Part shown: piece after piece, positions 23,489 to 35,076 of the stretch
How the letters are laid out: the number at the start of each line of letters is the position of its first letter
How positions within the stretch are numbered: position 1 is the stretch's first letter
Assembly: GCA_951812925.1 (NCBI GenBank)
Contig: OX638370.1
Span: forward strand, 121,968,897-122,032,896
DNA: 64,000 nucleotides
Direction of reading: 5' to 3'
Source of the DNA: Calliopum simillimum
Lineage: Eukaryota; Arthropoda; Insecta; Diptera; Lauxaniidae
Made by a program: the position numbers and the translations under genes
Notes under the pieces: generated by a model
Told to the model about the DNA's origin: nothing
Database searches by the model: none
Seen by the model: only the letters and a program-made list of their open reading frames with translations

Positions 23489-23741
23489 GGTTTACACGTG
23501 TCCAACATAACTCTACGCTACAAGTTTAACCTTAAACTACAATTCGTTACAATTGAAATAGAGGCACTGCCCGGTTTACACGTGTCCAACATAACTCTAC
23601 GCTACAAATTTAACCTTAAACTACAATTCGTTACAATTGTAATAGAGGCACTGCCCGGTTTACACGTGTCCAACATAACTCTACGCTACAAATTTAACCT
23701 TAAACTACAATTCGTTACAATTGAAATAGAGGCACTGTCCG
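23489..23741 (+). repeat. 84-bp minisatellite, three units
   Basis: Units start at 23489, 23573 and 23657 (GGTTTACACGTGTCCAACAT). The period is a multiple of three, so a frame stays open, but there is no sign of a gene. Confidence 0.9.
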
Positions 23742-24855
23742 GTGGCGAGCTACACGACGATTCATCGATGACAAATAGAGAAAATTAAATCAAAGGGGAC
23801 AAACGGAGACATTTGTTCGACTTCATGCATGAACTTTTCGAACAAATGTCCTAAAAACACTAATATGACTTATGCTGATAATGACACGGAGTCGTCAGTG
23901 TGCTAGCGACTCGTAGCAGACAATGTCACTCATGATTAAATCACTTATGCTTAGACTTCTGAGTGATTTGTAGAGGAAAATATTATCGAGAATGATTTTG
24001 TCACAAAAACGTCAGCAAAAATGGAGAAAAAAAATGTTTTTTAAAGTTTTGTATTTGTTTTGATTTATTAATTAAATATATTTTAATTAACATTTATTAA
24101 ATAACCAATCTTATAAAACTTTTTTTTTGAAATTTGTTTTCGTACGATTTATAGTTTAAGAGATATAGCCCAGTGAAATTGAACCTCCCGATACATAAAT
24201 TTATATGCATTATTTTTTCAGTCTTTCTATTTTGTAGTTTAAAAGTAGATACTAAAATTCGAGAACGATATCACTGCCGCACAAAAAGTTATTGTGATTC
24301 AAACGTCGGGAAAATCAATGTTCCACAAACGGCTACTTTAACATAAAAATTATAGAAAATTTTCTATGAAAAAGTTATGAAGACCGTTTTTGTACGACTT
24401 ATAGTTTAGTAGATACCCTGTACTCATAAACTGTGAGTTGTAAAAAAAATATTTACGTATTTTCTATAGAAAATCATCTGAGCTACAGAAAAATGGACCA
24501 ACATTTTTTTGTAGAAATAACCCTTAGCAAGATATTTGCGAAAAACTAATTTTTTCGACCTTTAGCATACAATATCTCAGGTAAGCATCACCTTTCAACA
24601 TTTGACTACACCAAAAATTCATATATAGGTACTACTGGCAGGGCACCCATAAAAAAATTCAGATTTGATACTATGACGTAGGTAGTGGCAATTTTCAGGT
24701 CATCGAAATCAAACTATTTTCTTCTTGAAAATTCACTTATCCAAAACAAAATTCTCGGTGATATTCTTCATGACTAAGTCTAGACAGACATCTATAGAAA
24801 AGACATAAAATTCAGACTTGTTACTCTATTTTAAGCCTTTTTTTAAGAACATATG
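23742..24855. other. Decayed repeat-rich spacer
   Basis: 24124-24700 resembles one arm of the 15695-17376 palindrome (cgtacgacttatagtttag phrases). No gene. Confidence 0.45.
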
Positions 24856-24970
24856 GGGGGTTATCGTGAATACAAATTCCCGAGGAGTTTTTCTCAAAGT
24901 TCCATGCATTCTCCAATGTAGTCTAAGAAAAATTCCCCGGGAATACGTATATTTATTCACGATAACCCGC
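24856..24970. repeat. GGGGGTTATCGTG foldback, copy 3
   Basis: 115 bp; same TIR and central GCATTCTCCAATGTAGT as the 4545 copy. Confidence 0.7.
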
Positions 24971-26088
24971 ATGAACTCACCACAAAATGATAAGTCTGGA
25001 TCGTATTTATTATTAATTTAAAAATTTAAATTAAAATCTATCTTTTTAATTAAATGAACCACATGTTTTAAGAAAACATAAATAATTTTTCATTTTTTAT
25101 ATCAATTCGCTTTATTGGCACTATGCTCCTCCTAGGAGTAAAAGGAGAATACAATTCGCTTGACAAATTGACAGCAAAAATAACAATCGGTTGTATCCTT
25201 GACTTTTACCTCGTTGATAGCGATATGTAACAGACAATGTCATCCAGCCGCCAACTTGCTATCGACTTTTAACAGACAATGAATTTTACGGATTCAACAG
25301 CTCAAAGACAGAGAATACTTACATACTTCCAGACAATCTCATTACGATTCATCGACGAAATTGTCAATGGATAATGTCGTTTAATTTTTTATCTGGACTT
25401 ACAATTGCTATACGTATTACTTGAAATTGTAAATATCACATTTTTCTATAATAAAAAACATAATTCTTGATTAAATAAACATTTTCCCTTTTATTCCAAT
25501 TTATTACACAAAATAATCAAATTTACAAATATATGATATTTTATGTCCTTTGATCTACCATTTCTTATGTAAAATTAATATGGTGCTCTCAATGCGAAAA
25601 CAATGAAGAAACTCCATCTGCTATGGTCTTGGTCTTGGTTACGATGATCATCAAGACCAAGACTGCTTTTTAGTCTTGCAAATTTTTAGTTAATAGGTCT
25701 GTCACGCCCCTTTCAAACATAAAATCATATCTCAATTCGAAATTTGGCACCTTCAAAACCCAACTGCTTTAAATAAGGAATACTCAACAATCTTTAGAAA
25801 TTTTTTCAAGACCAAGACCGAGACCAAGACTTAATATCTAAACCAAGACTCAATGTGCAAGGTCAAGTCCAAGACTGCTATGGTCTTGGTTTGTTCATCA
25901 CTATCCTTATTAAACTGAACCGCTTGACAATTTTAAACGAATCGTTTCACTTTTTGCGATTTTTGCAGTTATTGCATTATTGTGGGCTTCTTTACCGTGC
26001 GGAAAACTGTGTGATGCCAAAATACCACTAAAATACCAAAATATTCGATAATTAAGAAAAATCTTATCTCCAAACTGTAATTTTTTCA
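24971..26088. other. Repeat-rich spacer
   Basis: Holds a CTCCTAGGAG short repeat at about 25113-25152 and a region (25620-25900) rich in CTTGGTCTTGGT on both strands; the latter motif recurs near 50500. No gene. Confidence 0.45.
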
Positions 26089-26470
26089 AGAGCGCTACTG
26101 TCCTATCTCCACTGAATATTCAAATAAGTCACATTTTTAAAAAAATTCTTCGTTTTTTCGTGTTTTCTTTTTACCACATTTTAGTGGAAAAAATTCAAAA
26201 AATGTACTAAATACGTTGTTTATTTCAATAGTAGTGGAATTCTATATAAGGGCAAAAGTAATGGCATACTATAAATTGACTGGAATTTCTTTAGAAATTA
26301 ATAAAATTGGTTAAAAACATTAAATTATGTTAAAATATATTATAGGTAAAAATATTGCATGCATCGTCATATTAAAATAGCAGCCAATCCTAAATAACCA
26401 CTGTTTGAAATCTTCTTTTGGCATTTCCCAACGATTGGAAAAATGGAGATAGGACTATAGCGCTCTAAGG
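26089..26470. mobile_element. Small hairpin element
   Basis: Inverted ends GAGCGCTACTGTCCTATCTC and its near complement at about 26445-26468. Confidence 0.55.
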
Positions 26471-26559
26471 TATCGATATGTACTTTTCGATGCTAAACAA
26501 AAGAATGAAATTGCTCTGCATCGCCAGGACTTCGAGATTTCATAACTCGAAAGTGGACA

Positions 26560-26905
26560 TCATAGCTATAACAATTTTTCATGGGTGTTGTACGCTCGTC
26601 TTATTGAAAATGAGTGAAATCGGTTAGCCGACACGCCTACCAGCCACACAAAAAATATATTCAAAACGAAATATTTACAGCATTATTCACGATGGAGCAA
26701 CCAAAATATACATAAATACTAGGTTAAAGCTCTGAGCAAAAATAAAAGGGTGAAGTCGTACAAGATGGCGTGGCACTCCTGAAATAAGCAAAATGCTATC
26801 CTAAGTGAATTTGGCCATGAGAGCATGGCACCTCCCGTACCAACAAAATTTTCAAAAGACTGCAGAGTAGGGTATATAATTTTTGGCCAGGCAAGAAGCA
26901 AGAAT
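26560..26905 (+). mobile_element. Truncated mini-me-type element
   Basis: Matches the 3' two-thirds of the copies at 13950 and 18700 (GACACGCCTACC, GGCGTGGCACTCC, TTTTTGGCCAGG) but lacks the core and microsatellites. Confidence 0.6.
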
Positions 26906-27027
26906 ATCTCAAAATGCAGATGAGAGTTTTGTTATAATTTTTCACACACTCAGGGCACCTTAAATAAAAGCATAAAATCCATGTAGAATAGTGTAATTAT
27001 TATTGAAAAATACATACATACATATTT

Positions 27028-29126
27028 CTAATTGTCAAGATTACACTTTAATAGGGCTCTTTTTTCAAACATTTCATCAAATAACTCCGGGTCACTGGAC
27101 ATATTGTGCATGGTTGTCAACAAAAATGGAATTTCCAAAAGCCTTGACGATGATAAAGGCGTATTATGTTTTATGAATATTGCCTTTATTTCTGGATAAC
27201 GATGAAGAATCTCAACATGCTGGCTTTTCTCCGCAAAGAAATTTGTCATCATTAAATTGGCTTTATATAATTGCAATTGATTTGTTACTGTCAGTGAATC
27301 GTCAGAGTCCGAATCAGAGCCAAAGTCAAACCACGAGTCGTCACATTTAGATATAGAGGGTTTCTTATCGATATCTACAGTTTCATTTAGATTTTCATTT
27401 ATTGCTTTTGAAATGGCGCTTTTAAATATTTTCAATATCCCCTCAGCATCTGAACTCCCTAAACATGTAAGCCATGAATCCTTGAAACGTGGATGGGACA
27501 AGGCAGCAAGTGCTGCATTTTCTGCTTCCTGTGTAATTAATTTATAATAGCATTCAAATCGTATGGCAATACTTTCTTCATATGCCTTAACAAGCGCATT
27601 GCAATAAACGAAATCTTTCTTCTTTTGGATTTTCTGAAATTTTAATCTCAAAGCCATAAGCGTTGGCAGCACATAGCCATAAAAAGAATTTTCATCGCTC
27701 TGTATGATTTCCAAAGCTTTTGCAATCGGTGTTGTACAAACTAAATATTCTTGTATATACTGATATTCTGCTTCTTCAAAGGGCTGCGGCATATTTAGCA
27801 CCTGTTGTAGCTTAAGCATTTTTTCTTTTAATTTGGAAATTTGTTCCAAAGCATTGAAAATTGTATTAAAATTGCTTTCATCAGGACATTGCAATGTACA
27901 TTGTAGGATTTGTTGCGTTATTTCCTCTGTTTCTGGGCGGCATGCCGCTATCCAGAGTTTAACACATTTTTGCATGACATTTTTGTGCATATTTGATAGT
28001 GGAGTGTCATACGCTTTTAACACTTTGATGGCGTCCATAGTTGCACATAATGTTAAGATATATGCAAAATAATTCAAATGCCCAGGAATTGTAGCTAAAC
28101 ATTTTCCTATCTCCTCAGGTGGAAGTGATTCAGTCGATTGTGTTTTATTTTCTTCATTATCTATCATATCGCTGTCAAAAAGGTTTACTCCGAGTGCCTT
28201 AAACATCTCGACCAAGTTACTGCCATTGTTGGTAAGGGAGGCTACAATTTTATTTTCATTGAGATTGAAATATGCGTTCACTGCCTTTGCTGTCTTCAGT
28301 ATGCGTTCGTGACTCGGTATATTTCTATATCTTTTACAATCCAATGTTATTGACTTTCTAGTTAGCTCAGCGGTTACCCAATGTGCAGACATTACCACAA
28401 TAGTGTCACTATTACTAGACCATATATCAGCTGTAGTACATATGTTATCAATATAATCATTATGCAATTCAGCTTTTATTTTATTTATTTGCCTTACATA
28501 ATAATTTTCAATAGCGAATTTCAATTCTTTTTTGTTCATAACTTTGAGACCGTTTTCCAAATCTGTGAAAGTTCTTATAAAGTATGGATCTTCAACAATT
28601 TCTAGCGGTATCATGGAGTGTATAAAGAATTTGGTAATATTTGTATTGAATTGTTCAAGGTTTGTCAGTATTTGCTTCGGAATGAATTTAGTCCACCTCT
28701 TCTTATCGCTACCTGATGTATCATTATCTGTTATCACTTTCTCCTTTTTCTTATGTTGTAAATGTATTTTATATTCTTGCACACATTCCTGTCCATGTTT
28801 CCTTTTCAAGTGACTTAAAAAGTTCGATGAACAATTGTTATAACCCCGTAGCTTAACACTATGTGGCCAACATTTCATGCACATTGCTACAATACTGCTA
28901 TCGGTGGATTCTTCTGGTACATATTTGAAAAATGTACCATCCAAAAAGTTTAATCGGGATAATGACGCATATGAAGTAGGAACTGCGGATGTAGATGATG
29001 ACGCAGCTGTTGATTCTGGTTCCTGTCGTTCAAAAGTTTCCGAAATGTTCATAGAAGTGTTGCTGTTTTCAGATTCATCCATATCAATGTTAGATATTTC
29101 ATGCTTTACATTACGCCTACGTTGAC
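27028..29126 (-). CDS. hAT transposase-derived exon, probably domesticated (hAT-2)
   Basis: A single exon opens after acceptor ttattcag at 29127, entry phase 1, with the first ATG at 29082 (684 residues from there) and TAG at 27028. Order: Ser/Glu-rich leader, BED finger (CMKC, HLKRKHG), CTTADIWSS with the first catalytic Asp, ASLTNNGSN where the usual second Asp (TDNGSN) is Asn, FYGYVLPTL, and a degenerate dimerisation tail NTPLSSSRLLEIPFL instead of the usual ERLFS. The uninterrupted frame with lost catalytic and dimerisation residues suggests a host DNA-binding protein and not an active transposase. Fourteen residues are open upstream of the ATG, consistent with splicing from an upstream header. 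Closest in the window to hAT-1. Confidence 0.8.
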
Positions 29127-29819
29127 CTGAATAAGAAAAACAAAGTTAATTGTACAGTGGAAGGTACTTGTGAATTAAATGCTGCAATTATAATTTATTG
29201 CTAATCAAAAAGTAAATATTTGTTCAATAAACTTTTATATGGTATTTCAATTTTGAGATAAATAGGTCATTAATTTTCATCGAGGTTCATCCTTAAATTA
29301 AGTTTCGCAAAATTAATAAAATTAATTGATCTTATCTGTAAAAACAAAAAAAATCTATAGGAACTACTTATGCGCAAAAAGAAATGTTATTAAGAAAAAA
29401 TTTCTGTAGCGAAAAGTTTACGCAATTCAAATCTATAACTTTTACAGAATGTGGAACCAAAAATCAGAGGTCAGAGCGTCATTTGATGGTTTAATTCGGA
29501 TTGACTTGAACCATGTTATTTGAATACACACGTATAAAAGCAATTTTAACCCGTATCGAAACTTTTCAGCGTGCCACCATTTAAGACTTTCTTAATGCGA
29601 ATTAGGCATACGGCAGTTGTTTCATACATTTCATTTTGCATCCAGAGTTACCAACTAAATCTACTTGAAGTTTCAAGAATAATAGGGTAAGATGTCTACA
29701 AACTTTCAAGTACGAGTACTTATTTACCAGCCCATACATTTTTCTATAGCACATCCCATTAAAATATCTATGAAAAACGTTAACACATCATTCATATACC
29801 TCCTTTTCTCTCGATCTCC
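29127..29819. other. Spacer
   Basis: No gene or clear repeat recognised. Confidence 0.4.
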
Positions 29820-30235
29820 TCAGAGCTTGGACGCTTTTTGAAGCAAATGACAAATTTTTGTCATCTGCAAAGAGTGGATTGAATTAATGGTCGACGGCAG
29901 AAGGTCATCGACGTAAACAGGGAAAAAAGACTGGGATATGACGAAACCCTCGAGAACTCTAGCGTTAATAGAATATTCGTTAGATGTGAAACCGTCTACA
30001 ACAACACGTATAGAACGGCCACTGTAGAAGCTCATTATCGAAGGAGCGAAGAAATTACCGACGCCATATACAATTAGTATTCAGAGTGACAACCATACTT
30101 TCACCAAGAAGGTGAAGGCTTGTAACGCTCTCCATAATTTTGGAGAGCACTGACCATATTGCAAAGGGGTCGATAATTATAAGGGTTGGTGGCCTCGCCT
30201 ATTTTGGAAACTGGCTAGACATTAGCAACCTTCTA
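29820..30235 (-). pseudogene. Non-LTR retrotransposon reverse transcriptase remnant
   Basis: Minus-strand translation shows RT motifs of a jockey/CR1-like LINE in two frames: GEATNPYNYRPL near 30200 and RSIRVVVDGFTSNEYSINA...VYVDDLLPS at 29860-30020. Typical RTs have a conserved F/YADD motif, here altered, and the frame breaks; the fragment is dead. Confidence 0.8.
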
Positions 30236-30643
30236 ACATGTTGCAAATTCAGCATAAGTGTATGTAGGAAATGCCTGTGTTGAGGCTCACTTTCACAATA
30301 CATGCACAATACATGTGAAGATGCATTTCGTGCTGAATCGTAGCATTACAGCAGAATTGCATACATACCTGGTACAGCTCTGCTAATATATAAAAGAATA
30401 GGTTAGGTCACATCTTCATAGAAATGCATTTTTCCTCACCCAGAAAAATATGGGTATCAATAATATTTTGCAATGTTGTCGGAACTTTGCTTACGCTTAC
30501 TTTAAAAATGTAATAGCTTCAATATTATTCGTGCTTCAGCATTAGACATAGCTATGGTAACTATAAACAAATATACAGCATAGCTAATTTTTTAAGAAAT
30601 TAAAGCGTAAAGTTGTTTTCGTAAAATTTTTTGCTTAGCAAAG
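30236..30643. other. Upstream region of trehalase
   Basis: No gene. Contains a short local repeat (ACAATACATG) near 30293-30313. Confidence 0.4.
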
Positions 30644-30652
30644 TATATATAA
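30644..30652 (+). promoter_or_regulatory. TATA box of the trehalase gene
   Basis: TATATATAA lies about 30 bp before a plausible start at TTACACAGT (about 30674). Spacing fits a TATA-type insect promoter. Confidence 0.55.
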
Positions 30653-30788
30653 ATTGCAATTGAATTTCAACGTTACACAGTTTTCCTCACTTACTTAAGT
30701 TGCAGTTCGTCAATACAAAAGACCAATTAATTGATTTGCATTGCACAGCTGCAACTTTAGTCAGACGCGTTGATATTCCGAATCACTC

Positions 30789-30803
30789 ATGTATTATGAA
30801 TAA
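30789..30803 (+). promoter_or_regulatory. Four-codon upstream ORF overlapping the trehalase start
   Basis: ATG TAT TAT GAA TAA is the first ATG after the inferred transcription start and overlaps the ATG at 30796 in another frame. It may reduce use of the 30796 start and favour ATG 30907 (inference). Confidence 0.45.
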
Positions 30804-32553
30804 TCATACATTAAAAATTAGATCACTTTCTTCAAAATGCAGCAAAGCAGATACATCAAGAAATTCGACAGCCACAAGCACTAATTACAAAAAAAACCAG
30901 CTCACAATGAATATCCGAACACCTGTTCGACAGGAAAAAATTTACTGCCATGGACCCCTATTACATACTGTGCAAATGGCCAAATTATATCAGGACTCAA
31001 AAACGTTTGTTGACAAAAAACTCAAGTTCTCGCCAGAGACAACAATGTCCAAATTTACATCATTTATGGAAGCAAAAAACAACAATCCAACTGCGAACGA
31101 ATTAAGGGAATTTGTTGATGCACATTTTGATGAATTGGGCAAAGAGTTCGTACCATGGCTTCCAGACGATTGGCAAGAAGTTCCAGCATTTTTGACTCAT
31201 ATACAGGATCCTGAACTAAAGCAGTGGGGCTCTGAGCTCAATGCAATTTGGAAGGATCTTGGACGTAAAATGATTAGTGATGTGCATGAGAATCCAGAGT
31301 ATTATTCAATTATACCCGTTGAGCACCCAGTAATAGTACCGGGTGGACGTTTTACTGAGTTTTATCATTGGGATTCATATTGGATAATACGTGGCTTGCT
31401 CTATTCGGAAATGCATCAAACTGCAAAAGGCATGCTGAAAAATTTTTTATCAATTGTAGAGCGTTTTGGCATGGTACCAAATGGTGGACGTGTCTATTAT
31501 ACTAAACGCTCACAGCCACCTCTGCTAGCAGCTATGATCAAATCGTACGTTGACTTTACTGAAGACAAAATATTTGCCATTGATTCGGTGCAATTATTGG
31601 AACACGAATTTGAATACTGGATGAACAACCGTACTGTTCAAGCTAAGGGCCATAATATGGCTGTTTATGGTGATGCATCTGTTGGGCCACGCCCTGAGTC
31701 TTATCGCGAAGATGTTGAAAGTGCAGCTAATTTTGATACTGAGGCAGCTAAGGAAGATCACTACTCAGAACTTAAGGCCGCTGCTGAGTCGGGCATGGAC
31801 TTTTGTTCACGTTGGTTTTTCAATGAAGACGGCAGCAATACAGGGAATTTGACACATCTGAAAACACGGTCTATTATACCGGTGGAGTTAAATGCAATTT
31901 TATATTGGAACGCTAAAATAATTACAGAGTTCCACATTTTGGCAAATAATACACCTAAAATTATAGAATATGAGAAAAAAGCAGAGAAGATTTTAGAAGG
32001 CATTCAAGCCGTGCACTGGAATGAGGAAGTCGGTGCGTGGCTGGATTACGACATGATCAACAATGAGCATCGTGATTACTTTGTGCCAACAAATTTATCT
32101 CCACTGTGGGTTAAAGCATACAATATTTCCGATTCCGAAAAAATATCGACAGCAGTATTAAAATACATTGAGAAACATAACTTGGATACGTATCCTGGTG
32201 GTGTCCCAAACACACTCCAGAATACAGGCGAACAATGGGACTACCCAAATGTTTGGTCACCAATGCAGTACATACTTGTTGATGGACTCGAATCTTTAGG
32301 AACAATCGAAGCTAAAAACTTATCAAGACGCTGGGCTGAACGTTGGGTTAAATCGAATTTTGAAGCGTACAAGGAAAAGCGCGCTATGTTTGAAAAGTAT
32401 AATGCCGAAAAGTTTGGTGGTCATGGAGGTGGGGGTGAATATGAAATACAAAAAGGATTTGGTTGGTCGAATGGTGTTATCATTGAATTTTTAACAAAAT
32501 ACGGATGTCATATGATACTTACAAATAGTAACAACTCAAAAGGTGATAATTAA
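30796..32553 (+). CDS. Treh: Trehalase (GH37), intronless
   Basis: Hydrolyses trehalose, the insect blood sugar, to two glucose. Both family signatures are present: PGGRFTEFYHWDSYW (the residue just after the C-terminal Y also conserved) and QWDYPNVWSP, plus the RSQPPL and GPRPESYREDVE arginine segments and the glycine-rich GGGGEY with the catalytic base Glu. In the acid motif the usual GWDFSSRW reads GMDFCSRW: the Asp is kept but Trp is Met. The earliest in-frame ATG is 30796 (585 residues); homology starts only near IYCHGPLL, so ATG 30907 (548 residues) is also possible. No signal peptide or C-terminal membrane anchor is seen, suggesting a cytoplasmic or atypical form. The gene has its own TATA box and poly(A) signal and lies on the strand opposite to the flanking cassettes. 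Whether this is Treh itself or a paralogue (or retrocopy) cannot be told. Confidence 0.95.
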   Translation: MNNHTLKIRSLSSKCSKADTSRNSTATSTNYKKNQLTMNIRTPVRQEKIYCHGPLLHTVQMAKLYQDSKTFVDKKLKFSPETTMSKFTSFMEAKNNNPTANELREFVDAHFDELGKEFVPWLPDDWQEVPAFLTHIQDPELKQWGSELNAIWKDLGRKMISDVHENPEYYSIIPVEHPVIVPGGRFTEFYHWDSYWIIRGLLYSEMHQTAKGMLKNFLSIVERFGMVPNGGRVYYTKRSQPPLLAAMIKSYVDFTEDKIFAIDSVQLLEHEFEYWMNNRTVQAKGHNMAVYGDASVGPRPESYREDVESAANFDTEAAKEDHYSELKAAAESGMDFCSRWFFNEDGSNTGNLTHLKTRSIIPVELNAILYWNAKIITEFHILANNTPKIIEYEKKAEKILEGIQAVHWNEEVGAWLDYDMINNEHRDYFVPTNLSPLWVKAYNISDSEKISTAVLKYIEKHNLDTYPGGVPNTLQNTGEQWDYPNVWSPMQYILVDGLESLGTIEAKNLSRRWAERWVKSNFEAYKEKRAMFEKYNAEKFGGHGGGGEYEIQKGFGWSNGVIIEFLTKYGCHMILTNSNNSKGDN

Positions 32554-32578
32554 TTGTGTATAGTGATTTTACAAAATT

Positions 32579-32584
32579 AATAAA
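32579..32584 (+). terminator. Trehalase poly(A) signal
   Basis: AATAAA starts 25 nt after the stop codon. Confidence 0.6.
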
Positions 32585-32631
32585 ATTTGCCAAAAAGTCA
32601 TCGTAAATGTAATGTTGTATTTCATATTATA

Positions 32632-33355
32632 ATTACCCTGTCGGAAGAACATAAACCGGTTACAAAAAAAAGTTGGAAACGTAGTTAAAAAGCAACCGGT
32701 TTGAAACTGGTTTAAATTATATGCTGGAAAAACCACTTTGACTTTAATTTTTAAAATTTAGTCTCAAATTTTTTTATTTTCCTTGCTGAGATTGTCAAAT
32801 TATCAAGAAATTCATTCAAATTCATTTTCACAATATTTTTTTTCTTTAAGCTTCTATTTAATTTTCATTAATGTTCTAACTTAGAATAATACTAATTCTA
32901 AGATATTTTTTATTATTTAATATTATTAACAGTTTAATATTTGTCTTTGAAACTTGAGTTCCCATATGAATCCCCAATGAATGTTTCAATTAAATTGAAA
33001 ACATATATGTATATTATTGAAGTTCTTGTAGTGGAATTGCAACTACTTAACTAGTTTTTAAATCAGATTTGGTCATTTGACTATTTACCAATTGAAAAAA
33101 GATCAATTTTAAACCAGTTGAAAATATATGCAGTGTAGGGCAATTAACTATTTACCGATTTAAAATAAACCGGTTTTAAACCAGTTGAAAATATATGCAG
33201 AGTAGGACAATTGCCCTGCCCCTATGACATCGCCATGTTAAATAAACCAGTCTCTTGCAAGGAAAAAAGTCAGAATTTCAACCGGTTGTGGTTGAAAAAA
33301 AAGTAGTTTTAAACCGCTTTTAAACCAGTTGAATTTCCTATAGGGTAACTACATT
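32632..33355. mobile_element. AAACCGGTT-rich MITE
   Basis: Inverted ends (TTACCCTGTCGGAA / complement of TTCCTATAGGGTAA), many AAACCGGTTT and AAACCAGTT motifs, and a tandem duplication of about 66 bp near 33100-33220. No coding capacity; starts about 80 bp after trehalase. Confidence 0.65.
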
Positions 33356-33572
33356 AAAAAATCTTGAAAGTGTCATTTATGCTCACAAGTGCAAATCCAC
33401 TTATCTCAAATAGACCTTTTAATGACCAGGTCCGAAATAAAACTAAGACAAATCGAAGTAATGGTGCTTACTAAAACTTTCACCGAAGCATATGGCGAGC
33501 TGGCATGATACTTGCCTTAAGTCGTTAAAGGGCTAAACAAATCGTATGGAGACGATCAATATTTGGACTTAA

Positions 33573-34192
33573 CCCTTGCACGGATAAAGATGAAAAATAA
33601 AACACATGTGTTTTGTTGGTATACAATTAAAATGGTTTTATTGAAATAAAATAATAAAAAATTAAGGTGTGCAATATACATTGTTTATGTTTTATGGTGT
33701 GATATGACGCTCGTGATAATCCATGAAACAATTTTTGGCCCTTGAGAAACATAAATGTAAGTTACATTTTGTACAAAAAGTGTGAGTCTCAGATTTCTTG
33801 CACAGTTTGCATGATTTTTTTGAACCCCAATAAGGAATATGGTTCAGTTGGTCATACCTTATGCCCTCGAGGGGGTGTACTGCTCTTTTACCAACTGCTC
33901 GTTTAGGTAGTCCCAAATGAAACCACCAATCATTTTCTGAAATACAACAACAAAACATTAATACTTTTTTTTCAAGTAAGAGTAACAAAATAACTACTTT
34001 TTGAAATTGAAATTTTATTATTCTAAATTCCACAATACTTAATGCGTCTGTTTTCGCTACGGTTAACACTCATTGGAATCGATGAGTGCGCCCAGTCAAT
34101 GACAAAAGAACGCATATCTGAACGCGCAACAAACACATGATTTGATAAAGAATAAGCAAAGACTTCTGCAGACGGTCCTGCCCGTCAAAGGG
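33573..34192. mobile_element. 620-bp piggyBac-type deletion derivative containing an exon
   Basis: TTAA at 33569-33572 and 34193-34196 flank termini CCCTTGCACGG and (complement) CCCTTTGACGGGC, as expected of piggyBac elements with TTAA target duplication. It retains only the last coding exon (33692-33936, -), with its acceptor. Subterminal CACATG motifs occur on both sides. Confidence 0.8.
33692..33936 (-). CDS. piggyBac-type cysteine-rich terminal exon C
   Basis: Acceptor gtatttcag, entry phase 1, ending TAA at 33692. The 80 residues contain RYDQLNHIPYWG, then CKLCKK, CTKCNLHLC and CF--YH, the C-terminal zinc-binding cysteine-rich domain of piggyBac transposases that binds element ends. No catalytic DDE part is nearby. 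It lies inside a TTAA-flanked element, so the exon came with a piggyBac insertion. It could be the leftover 3' exon of a dead element, or be spliced to a host 5' exon such as ZAD-3. Confidence 0.7.
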
Positions 34193-34626
34193 TTAATTTA
34201 GCAGCCCAACATTAATTATGAGGCTCTTCTTTTTTAAGTGTTGAAATAGAAAATGTTTTTCCTAGAGCTTTCCTTAGAACTCTTCAAAGCAGTTATTAAC
34301 CCATCAGTTCTCCTTTTAAATATACTTCTTGTAAACGAGATCATGTTATTTCAATCAAGCGCCTTGGTCCCACCGTAACTGTAATATCTAACATTACCTG
34401 CATTGTGCACGGAACACACCTGTCAGTCGTATAAAGCATTCTTTTAAATTTCATAGAAACTAAAAATATAAACCATTAAATAAAAGTTTGGAATTTTTAT
34501 TTTTTTTGACTAGTAAAAAATTTACAAAAATTTGCTTACATTAGAAATCTCAAGTATTTTAGAAACAAATGTCATTGCTCGTAAAGATATGTACATACAT
34601 TCCTCAAACTCAACTATGTACTACAA
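34193..34626. other. Spacer between terminal exons
   Basis: No gene recognised. Confidence 0.4.
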
Positions 34627-34862
34627 CTAGTGAATCAAATTAAAGCAGTCTAGGCACATTTGCGGTAATCCCGGACACTGTTGACAGTAAGTATTTACAG
34701 ATTTTGCTCGTCGTCGTGCAATCTCACGGCCTTCTTTTTGCTTAAGATTAGAGTAACAATGATGACATAATCTGCGTATTCTTTTTCCTTTATCGTCGAT
34801 TCGTTGCGCAAAATAATGTCTATCTGGATGATAAGAGCTCGCAAAAATATGTTGTTCAGTAG
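34627..34862 (-). CDS. piggyBac-type cysteine-rich terminal exon B
   Basis: Acceptor tttttaag at 34863, entry phase 1, open to TAG at 34627. Cysteines: LCHHC, YCQQC and MCLDCF, spaced like a piggyBac C-terminal cross-brace zinc domain but of a different subfamily from exons A and C; a basic segment EIARRRAKS lies between the pairs. No start codon at the front. A terminal exon by its stop codon. Confidence 0.6.
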
Positions 34863-35076
34863 CTTAAAAATATAAAAATAAAAAAGGAGTCAGTTATATA
34901 TGACTGACGTGGCACCACAAGCAAAAATTGTAACTAAGTAGATGTAGCAGATTTTTTTTTTGTATATCACACCATTTGCAATGCAAAGAAAGGAACAACC
35001 ATTATTTTCTTTTTTGCTATAAATACTTTATAATTGATAGTTCACAATGTTGATACAAATTTTATTTTGTACTAAA

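Noticed and set aside
23498..23788. 96-residue open frame with three identical 28-residue blocks
   Set aside because: Explained by the 84-bp minisatellite, whose period is divisible by three.
30700..30795. Trehalase start at 30700
   Set aside because: The codon there is TTG; the first in-frame ATG is 30796 and the conserved domain begins later still.
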